Shown: one piece after another, positions 58,214-64,000 of the stretch | Layout: each line of letters starts with the position of its first letter | How positions within the stretch are numbered: position 1 is the stretch's first letter | Assembly: GCF_015163715.1 (NCBI RefSeq) | Contig: NZ_JADDUM010000025.1 | Location: forward strand, 1 to 64,000 | DNA: 64,000 bases | Source of the DNA: Pseudomonas cyclaminis | GTDB lineage: Bacteria; Pseudomonadota; Gammaproteobacteria; Pseudomonadales; Pseudomonadaceae | Direction: 5' to 3' | Position numbers and translations under genes: made by a program | The notes under the pieces: generated by a model | Databases searched by the model: none | What the model was told of the DNA's origin: nothing | Seen by the model: only the letters and a program-made list of their open reading frames with translations

Positions 58214-58708
58214 TTATTCAACAACTTTGAAATTCGGCGGCATCTTGATCGACACCGTCTTGATCTTGCAGTCTTCGCCGATCGGTACATTGGTGGCTTC
58301 CAACTTGCCGGTGGCGTTGTCCCAGGTGCCATTCGCCGTAGAAGGCCCGCACTTGCCACCCAGGCCGAAGGCGTGAACATCAACGCTGATATTCGACATG
58401 GAACCGCTCCGGGTGTCCTTGGCGATCAATACCCACGGCAAGTTGATGGCTTCGACCCGGCTGCACTTGAGGCCGCCGTCGAATTCAACTTTATCGACAT
58501 TCACCGAAGTACCATCCGCCGCGACCTTGCCGGCCACCTTGATGGTGCAATCGGCGCTGATCAGCGCGCCTTTGGAGAAGCTGATCGGGCCTTGGGCCGT
58601 GAAGGCACTGCCAGCCGGTTCGATGCGGGCCGCCTGGGCCTGGTGGTAGGCGATCAGGCCCAGCGCAGCCAATAGAATATGGGCGGTGAACTTGGCAGGT
58701 GTTTGCAT
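58214..58708 (-). CDS. praA: PraA-like secreted protein, paralogue of PraB
   Basis: 164 residues. Signal peptide MQTPAKFTAHILLAALGLIA (cleavage after AQA near residue 26), then RIEPAGSAFTAQGPISFSKG, CTIKVAGKVAADGTSVNVDK and CGPSTANGTWDNATGKLEATN. It shares the I-x-P-A-G-x-A-F-T-x-x-G-x-I start with the PraB-like protein, so the two are tandem paralogues. Four cysteines may form disulfides. AAGGACG upstream of the ATG. It follows alkB in the same direction; a role in hydrocarbon contact or uptake is inferred from the family and the place. Confidence 0.75.
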   Translation of the reverse strand: MQTPAKFTAHILLAALGLIAYHQAQAARIEPAGSAFTAQGPISFSKGALISADCTIKVAGKVAADGTSVNVDKVEFDGGLKCSRVEAINLPWVLIAKDTRSGSMSNISVDVHAFGLGGKCGPSTANGTWDNATGKLEATNVPIGEDCKIKTVSIKMPPNFKVVE

Positions 58709-58756
58709 GGTGTACGTCCTTCCCTTTAATTATTGTTGTTCGGGTCAAACCACTTC

Positions 58757-58797
58757 CTCGGGGCGATAACGTCCTGCGCGGCATGTAAGGCCCCGAG
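58757..58797. other. Inverted repeat downstream of alkB
   Basis: CTCGGGGC (58757-58764) and GCCCCGAG (58790-58797) flank 25 bases, just past the alkB stop and before the praA-like gene. The loop is long and there is no T tract, so it is a structural element of unknown role. Confidence 0.35.
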
Positions 58798-58821
58798 TAC
58801 ACAACTTACAGTTACTGCATG

Positions 58822-60102
58822 TCAGAACGGCTTGGCGCTGTTGCTGTACTTCTCCAGATACTTCAAACGCTGTGACGGCTGAAGATTGGTCAGGGTGATA
58901 TCCCCGGCGTAATGATTGAGCACCCGATGATCCATGCGCCGGCGCCACAAGTAAGGCACGTACGCCCAGACAATCATGCTTGCGTAACCGTAGGGCAGTT
59001 GCGGCGACTCATCAAAGTGCCGCAACGACTGATAACTGCGCGTGGGGTTGGCATGGTGATCGGAATGCCGTTGCAACTGGAACAAAAAGATATTGGTCAC
59101 AATCCGATTGCTGTTCCAGGAGTGACGCGGCGAACAGCGTTCGTATCGACCATTGGGCAACTTCTGGCGTTTAAGGCCGTAGTGTTCGACATAGTTCACC
59201 ACTTCCAGCAGCGAGAACCCGTAGATGCCCTGGACAATCAGGAACGGAATCACTGCGACACCCAACCACGCAATCATCGCGCCCCACAGCACCACGCTGT
59301 ACATCCAGGCGCTGAGTACGCCGTTCTTCCAGTGCCAGGCCGGCAGGCCGAGTTTGCGCAGGCGCTCGCGCTCCAGGTTCCACGCTGACTGCGCGCTGAA
59401 CCACACCGAGCGCGGCAGGAACGCCCAGAAGCTCTCGCCCAGGCGTGAGCTGGCCGGATCTTCCGGCGTGGCGACGCGCACGTGATGGCCACGGTTGTGT
59501 TCGGTGTAGAAGTGCCCGTAGAAGGTCGGCGCCAACGTAACCTTGGCCAGGAACACTTCCAGGGCGTTGGGCTTGTGCCCCAGTTCATGGGCGGTATTGA
59601 TGGCGATGCCAGTAGCGGCGCCGGTCGACATGGCCATGCCCAGATAGGTAAACCAACTCGGTGCGCCGTGCAGTTGCGTGCGGTCGGTGATGTAACTGGC
59701 GGCGTGGACCAGCCCGTTGGAGGGGTCAAGGTTGGCGGTGGCGTGCAGCAGGCCACCCTGGATGATCCACTCGATACCGCCGGCGGCCAGCCAGCCGGTG
59801 ATGATCACCGACGAGATGACGAACAGCACGCCGGTGTAGACGATCCAGCGGTAGTAGCGTTGGGTTTCCAGATGGCTGACGGCGGACTCGGGCGGGTTGC
59901 TCACGTCTTCGCCAAGCAGGCCGTCGATCAGCGGGATCAGGCCGAAGATCACCAGCACACCGACCCACCACAATTGCTGGACACCGGTAACAATGGCCAG
60001 AGAGCCGGACAACAGCGGCGTGGCCAACGGCATGATGCCCAACCACCAGAGGTGGCGCTTGCCATCGGTCCACACACTTGGCGCTGCCAGAGTCTGGTTC
60101 AT
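58822..60102 (-). CDS. alkB: Alkane 1-monooxygenase AlkB
   Basis: 426 residues from ATG 60102, which has AAGGAGG eight bases before it; the longer frame from 60219 lacks an RBS. An integral-membrane di-iron hydroxylase that oxidises the terminal carbon of n-alkanes, with rubredoxin as electron donor. The histidine boxes are HELGHK (172-177), EHNRGHHV (201-208), NYVEHYG (303-309) and QRHSDHHAN (344-352). Six hydrophobic stretches fit the six-helix topology. Neighbouring genes (praA, praB, FadL-type channel, fadE) match the P. fluorescens alkane locus as I remember it. No rubredoxin or rubredoxin reductase gene is in this window. Confidence 0.93.
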   Translation of the reverse strand: MNQTLAAPSVWTDGKRHLWWLGIMPLATPLLSGSLAIVTGVQQLWWVGVLVIFGLIPLIDGLLGEDVSNPPESAVSHLETQRYYRWIVYTGVLFVISSVIITGWLAAGGIEWIIQGGLLHATANLDPSNGLVHAASYITDRTQLHGAPSWFTYLGMAMSTGAATGIAINTAHELGHKPNALEVFLAKVTLAPTFYGHFYTEHNRGHHVRVATPEDPASSRLGESFWAFLPRSVWFSAQSAWNLERERLRKLGLPAWHWKNGVLSAWMYSVVLWGAMIAWLGVAVIPFLIVQGIYGFSLLEVVNYVEHYGLKRQKLPNGRYERCSPRHSWNSNRIVTNIFLFQLQRHSDHHANPTRSYQSLRHFDESPQLPYGYASMIVWAYVPYLWRRRMDHRVLNHYAGDITLTNLQPSQRLKYLEKYSNSAKPF

Positions 60103-60226
60103 GGCAGCCTCCTTGGCAGGGAGGTGGAAAACAGGTTCAGGGAGCGCTGAAGACTCCAGGAAATCAACCATGCGATAAAAGACGTTTTTTTCATTTTTAT
60201 TCGCTCTTAGGCATTTCAAAAATCAT

Positions 60227-60244
60227 TTCAAAACAAACATTGAA
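60227..60244 (-). promoter_or_regulatory. Inverted repeat upstream of alkB, shared with fadE
   Basis: TTCAAA-N6-ATTGAA, 125 bases upstream of the alkB ATG, inside a low-GC stretch (about 60180-60265). A further ATTTCAAAA half lies at 60213. Position, orientation and spacing match the site upstream of fadE. Confidence 0.55.
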
Positions 60245-60396
60245 ATATTTTTTTAAATAAATAACGCGGAATCGTTAGGTCGTCAACTACTTTTTCGAAG
60301 CCTTTTTGACGTGACCGAACAGTCTCTTTTTCTGCCGTTTGGTCAGGTCTCTAGGGCAGGCATTTGCGACATCCAAACCCGCAATCAGGGCCACGA

Positions 60397-61386
60397 TTAT
60401 TTGTTCGCCAGGGCAAAGGGCGGATGCAGGACCGTGGCCGTTTGCGCCGGACGCGCCCGCTTGGCCACGCTCAGCACCGCCTCGACCACCCGCGCCGTGG
60501 CGGTGATCGGCAGCATATGGCCGCGCCCTTCCACCAGTTGCAACTTGAGGCCTGGCACTTTGTCGGCAAGGGCCTGACCGTGCTGACGGAAGTCCAGCAC
60601 CTTGTCCCGCGCCCCGTAGATCAGGCCGATGGGCAGGGTCAGTTGCGGGTAGCGCTTGACCATGTCCGGCAGGAAGTCGTTGACCAGCGCAATCTCGCTG
60701 GAGGCGGCATAGAAGTTGTCCGGACGCATGCCCAGCAGCCCGCCGCCCTGGGTGGCGAAATCTTCGGGGGCGGTGTCCGGCGCAAACACACCCTTGACCA
60801 CCGAACGCCGGGTCAACAGGCCCATGGGCACGGTGAGTGTGTGGGCGACCCAGCGTCGCAGCCAGGCCGGTCGCACCGCCAGCGACCAGAACACCAGCGG
60901 CAAGGTGGGTTGGGGATGGGTCAGCGGCGCCACCAGCACCAGGCCCGAGACTGCAGCGGGATGATCCAGGGCCAGGGCCAGGGAGATCGCCCCGCCCAGG
61001 GAATGCCCCAACACCAAAGGTTTATCCAGGCCCAGCACATTGATAAACGCCGCGATTTGCCGCGCCTGGGCCGGCAGGTCGGCTGCCGTGCCTTTACGCC
61101 GGGTGGAATAACCCGAGCCCGGACGGTCCAGGGTGATTACCCGAAAATGCTCACGCAATTGGCCGGACAAGGCATAGGTCAGGTTGCGACTGCTGCCCAT
61201 CAAGCCGTGAATCATCACCAGCGGTGGGCCCTTGCCCTCTTCTACATAATGAAAGCGCTCGCCATCGACCTCCACGAAGCGCCCGTTGATGGGAACAGCG
61301 GCTTCGATACGCCGTGTCATCCAGGCGCTGAAACCCCATAACACCGCACTTGCGCCCGCCGCAGCGGCAACCCACTCCACAGCCAT
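60397..61386 (-). CDS. Alpha/beta hydrolase
   Basis: 329 residues from ATG 61386 (AGAGGACC upstream). One N-terminal membrane-like helix (AAAAGASAVLWGFSAW). The alpha/beta fold has HGLMGSS (60-66, oxyanion), the nucleophile Ser129 in LGHSLGGA, Asp261 in GARDKVL and His290 in GRGHML. It could hydrolyse esters or lactones. It is divergent from the monooxygenase gene and its downstream end faces alkB. A hydrolase next to a Baeyer-Villiger monooxygenase commonly splits the ester that the oxygenase makes; this link is inferred. Confidence 0.85.
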   Translation of the reverse strand: MAVEWVAAAAGASAVLWGFSAWMTRRIEAAVPINGRFVEVDGERFHYVEEGKGPPLVMIHGLMGSSRNLTYALSGQLREHFRVITLDRPGSGYSTRRKGTAADLPAQARQIAAFINVLGLDKPLVLGHSLGGAISLALALDHPAAVSGLVLVAPLTHPQPTLPLVFWSLAVRPAWLRRWVAHTLTVPMGLLTRRSVVKGVFAPDTAPEDFATQGGGLLGMRPDNFYAASSEIALVNDFLPDMVKRYPQLTLPIGLIYGARDKVLDFRQHGQALADKVPGLKLQLVEGRGHMLPITATARVVEAVLSVAKRARPAQTATVLHPPFALANK

Positions 61387-61642
61387 AGCTCGGTCCTCTG
61401 CTTCCCTGCTGCTGGCGACCCGACCGGAATTGGTCAAGGCCTCAGCCACCGTCCACACCCTGGACCTGGACCTCGTGCATACCGTGCTCGTCCGTCGGAC
61501 AAGTGGCGCATACCAAACATGGTCCTAGCGTAGGCGATATTTTCAGGTAGATTATTTAAAATCTTTTTTAAAATAATTAATTCAATTTTCCTTTGCAATG
61601 GTGTTTTATCTAAAAGACAAAACAAAAACAGGAGCACATCCG

Positions 61643-61666
61643 ATGCCCACCAAGGACAGCCTATGA
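61643..61666 (+). other. Seven-codon leader ORF ahead of the monooxygenase gene
   Basis: ATG at 61643 with GGAG at 61631-61634 encodes MPTKDSL and stops at TGA 61664-61666, overlapping the monooxygenase ATG at 61663 (ATGA). The main gene has its own AAGGA at 61652. It may couple translation or be chance. Confidence 0.35.
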
Positions 61667-63201
61667 ATGCCCACAGTGAATCCATCGACATCGCCATCAT
61701 CGGCTCAGGCTTTGCCGGCCTGTGCATGGCCATCAAGCTCAAGGAGGCCGGTTTCAGCGACTTCTTTATCGCCGAGCAGGCCGACACCCTCGGCGGCACC
61801 TGGCGGGACAACCACTACCCGGGCTGCGCCTGTGATGTGCAGTCCCATGTGTATTCGTTTTCCTTTGCGCCCAACCCGGACTGGACGCGGCAGTTCGCGC
61901 CGCAGGCGGAAATCCGCGCCTACCTGGAGCAATGCGCCAGGCGCTTCGAATTGGCGCCTTACCTGCGTTTCAACAACGGCCTTGAGCGCGCAGTGTTCGA
62001 TGAACAACAGCAACGCTGGCAATTGAGCTTCAGCGATGGCCGGCATGTGAGCGCACGGGTGCTGGTATCGGGCATGGGCGGCCTGTCACGCCCGGCGTTG
62101 CCGCAGATTCCAGGCCTGGACAGCTTCAAGGGCAAAAGCTTTCACTCCCAGCAGTGGGACCACGACTATTCCTTGAAGGGCAAGCGCGTGGCGGTGATCG
62201 GCACTGGCGCCAGTGCCATCCAGTTCGTGCCGCAGATCGCCCCGCAGGTGGCCCACCTGGACCTGTTCCAACGCACGCCGCCGTGGATCATGCCCAAGCC
62301 TGACCGGACGATTTCAGTCTTCGAACGCTGGCTGTTCAAGCACCTGCCTTTTACCCAGCGCCTGGTACGCAGCGCCTTTTACTGGGCGCTGGAAGGTCGC
62401 GTGGTGGGCTTCGCCCTGCACCCACGGCTGATGAAAATGGTGCAGAAAATCGCCCTGCGCCATCTGCACAAACAAGTCGCCCGCCCTTCCCTGCGCAAGA
62501 CCCTGACGCCGGACTACACCATCGGCTGCAAGCGCGTGCTGATCTCCAACGATTATTACCCGGCGCTGTCGCGCAGCAATGTCGAGGTGGTCACCGACCG
62601 CGTGCTGCGCGTCGAAGCCGACGGCGTGATCACCGCCGACGGCATCAAGCACCCGGCCGATTGCCTGATCTTCGGCACCGGCTTCCAGGCCACCGATCCC
62701 CTGCCACGGGATTGCATCATCGGGCGCGACGGGCTGGACCTGATGGACACCTGGCGCGACGGCGCCCACGCCTACAAGGGCACCACGGTGCCGGGCTATC
62801 CCAACCTGTTTTTGATCGTGGGGCCCAATACCGGCCTGGGGCACAACTCGATGATCCTGATGATCGAGGCGCAGGTGACCTACATCCTCGACGCCCTCAA
62901 GCAGATGCAGCGCCAGCGCATCGCCACGGTGGACGTCAAGCCGGCGGTGGAACAGGCCTACAACCGCCAACTGCAAGACCAGCTCAAGCGCACCATCTGG
63001 AACACCGGCGGTTGCCAGAGCTGGTACCTCGACCCGCGTACCGGCAAGAACACCACCCTGTGGCCCGGCTCGACATGGCGCTTCAAGCAGGTCACGCGAC
63101 AGTTTGCGCTCAAGGACTATGTAGTCGAACGGCTACCGCTCCATACACCCGCCCATCCCGCAACCGCACCCCATTCCACCGCAGAAGGCAGCCTGTCATG
63201 A
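61663..63201 (+). CDS. Flavin monooxygenase, Baeyer-Villiger type
   Basis: 512 residues. FAD-binding GSGFAG (14-19), a second dinucleotide-binding loop GTGASA (180-185), and the Baeyer-Villiger fingerprint F-x-G-x-x-x-H-x-x-x-W-D at 155-166 (FKGKSFHSQQWD). GTFW-type residues appear as GGTWRDNHYPG. Inserts oxygen next to a ketone, giving an ester or lactone with NADPH and O2. It is coupled to an SDR gene (ATGA overlap) and divergent from an alpha/beta hydrolase gene. A cluster of monooxygenase, alcohol dehydrogenase and hydrolase has been described for P. fluorescens DSM 50106; the resemblance is from memory. Confidence 0.85.
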   Translation: MNAHSESIDIAIIGSGFAGLCMAIKLKEAGFSDFFIAEQADTLGGTWRDNHYPGCACDVQSHVYSFSFAPNPDWTRQFAPQAEIRAYLEQCARRFELAPYLRFNNGLERAVFDEQQQRWQLSFSDGRHVSARVLVSGMGGLSRPALPQIPGLDSFKGKSFHSQQWDHDYSLKGKRVAVIGTGASAIQFVPQIAPQVAHLDLFQRTPPWIMPKPDRTISVFERWLFKHLPFTQRLVRSAFYWALEGRVVGFALHPRLMKMVQKIALRHLHKQVARPSLRKTLTPDYTIGCKRVLISNDYYPALSRSNVEVVTDRVLRVEADGVITADGIKHPADCLIFGTGFQATDPLPRDCIIGRDGLDLMDTWRDGAHAYKGTTVPGYPNLFLIVGPNTGLGHNSMILMIEAQVTYILDALKQMQRQRIATVDVKPAVEQAYNRQLQDQLKRTIWNTGGCQSWYLDPRTGKNTTLWPGSTWRFKQVTRQFALKDYVVERLPLHTPAHPATAPHSTAEGSLS

Positions 63202-64000
63202 AGTCATTCAACGGTCGCGTGGCGGCCATCACCGGCGCGGCATCCGGCATGGGCCGTTCATTGGCCCTGGCTCTGGCGCGAGAAGGTTGCCACCTGGCGC
63301 TGGCGGACAAAAACGCCTCGGGCCTGGAGCAAACCCTGACGCTGATCAAAACCTCCACCCTGTCGCCGGTCACGATCACTACCCAGGTGCTGGACGTGTC
63401 CGATCGCCAGGCCATGGAACAATGGGCGGCTCGCTGCGTGGCGGAGCACGGCCGGGTCAACCTGGTATTCAACAATGCCGGGGTGGCGCTCTCCAGCACC
63501 GTGGAAGGTGTGGACTATGCCGACCTGGAGTGGATCGTCGGCATCAACTTCTGGGGCGTGGTCCACGGCACCAAGGCGTTCCTGCCTTACCTGAAAGCCA
63601 GCGGCGATGGTCATGTGATCAACACCTCCAGCGTGTTCGGCCTGTTCGCCCAACCGGGCATGAGCGGCTACAACGCCACCAAGTTCGCCGTGCGCGGTTT
63701 CACCGAAGCCCTGCGCCAGGAGCTGGACCTGCAACGCTGCGGCGTGTCCGCCACCTGCGTGCACCCCGGCGGCATTCGCACCGACATCTGCCGCAGCAGC
63801 CGCATCGACGCGAACATGACCGGCTTCCTGATCCACAGCGAGCAGCAAGCCCGCGCCGACTTCGAAAAACTCTTCATCACCGATGCCGACCAGGCCGCCA
63901 AAGTGATCCTGCAAGGCGTGCGCAAAAACAAACGCCGCGTGCTGATTGGCCGCGACGCGTATTTCCTCGACCTGCTCGCCCGTTGCCTGCCCGCGGCCTA
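63198..64000 (+). CDS. SDR-family oxidoreductase (cut by the window edge)
   Basis: Starts ATG 63198, overlapping the monooxygenase stop (ATGA), and stays open to the end of the window (267 codons seen). GAASGMG (13-19) is the cofactor loop, NNAG (92-95), and the catalytic residues are Ser145, Tyr158 and Lys162 (YNATK). It reads LNLVFNNAG-type (RVNLVFNNAG) and CVHPGGIRTDICRSS. A classical SDR that would oxidise a secondary alcohol to the ketone used by the monooxygenase is plausible; the substrate is inferred from position. The C-terminus is not in the window. Confidence 0.82.
   Translation, partial: MKSFNGRVAAITGAASGMGRSLALALAREGCHLALADKNASGLEQTLTLIKTSTLSPVTITTQVLDVSDRQAMEQWAARCVAEHGRVNLVFNNAGVALSSTVEGVDYADLEWIVGINFWGVVHGTKAFLPYLKASGDGHVINTSSVFGLFAQPGMSGYNATKFAVRGFTEALRQELDLQRCGVSATCVHPGGIRTDICRSSRIDANMTGFLIHSEQQARADFEKLFITDADQAAKVILQGVRKNKRRVLIGRDAYFLDLLARCLPAA

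Overview
The window looks like chromosomal DNA from a Pseudomonas of the P. fluorescens group. It is GC-rich, with short intergenic gaps holding the hairpin repeat built on TGTGGGAGGGGGC (Pseudomonas REP type). It carries the 180-kDa NAD-dependent glutamate dehydrogenase, a MoxR/DUF58/VWA operon next to it (as I remember for the PA3068-PA3076 region of P. aeruginosa), and a PraA/PraB/AlkB alkane locus. I see no rRNA, tRNA, CRISPR array, transposase or phage gene.

Layout. 0.1-3.1 kb: serine transporter SdaC (-), then two small secreted proteins of unknown role (+). 3.1-8.7 kb: isochorismatase-like hydrolase, 2-hydroxyacid dehydrogenase, APH-like kinase plus SDR, a MocR-type regulator and a secreted cupin. 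8.7-12.4 kb: DNA glycosylase Tag (-), a DctA-type symporter and two GntR/FCD regulators. 12.5-20.2 kb: glutamate dehydrogenase (-), a small acidic protein and a secreted subtilase with a chitin-binding-like tail. 20.4-27.3 kb: MoxR-DUF58-DUF4381-VWA-VWA/TPR-BatD operon. 27.5-36.4 kb: a 1026-residue Ig-like repeat protein, sbcD-sbcC, a glutathione S-transferase and a 59-residue secreted protein. 36.5-42.9 kb: a beta-propeller lactonase, a small DUF5629-like protein and a 1.5-kilo-residue DUF6543/dermonecrotic-toxin-like protein. 42.9-47.8 kb: MMPL exporter plus YCF48-like protein (-), then a Gfo/Idh/MocA oxidoreductase behind a tandem operator. 47.9-64 kb: an alkane and fatty-acid utilisation region.

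The right-hand region reads as one pathway. On the minus strand alkB, a praA-like gene, praB and a fadL-type porin are followed by fadE, a high-molecular-weight FabG, a MaoC hydratase, a thiolase and an acyl-CoA synthetase. This covers uptake, terminal hydroxylation and beta-oxidation. Just upstream sit an alpha/beta hydrolase (-) and, divergently, a Baeyer-Villiger-type monooxygenase and an SDR (+), suggesting a second, ketone-to-ester route. The alkB and fadE promoters share the inverted repeat TTCAAA-N6-(A/T)TTGAA at similar distances from the start codons.

Ten genes are split by a single-base indel at or next to a short homopolymer (seven losses, three gains): sdaC, dctA-type, second GntR, DUF4381, VWA/TPR, GST, DUF6543 toxin, MMPL, MaoC and fadE. 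In every case adding or removing one base restores a normal-length protein, and in two cases it also restores an ATGA overlap with the next gene. I think these are mostly uncorrected sequencing errors. They are listed as pseudogenes because that is what this sequence encodes.

The least explained content is: the Ig-like repeat protein and the subtilase, which flank the MoxR operon and share an upstream palindrome (CTGTCA-ATTC-TGACAG); the DUF6543 protein; and the tandem GGAAT-TTTT-ATTCC operator in front of the Gfo/Idh/MocA gene.
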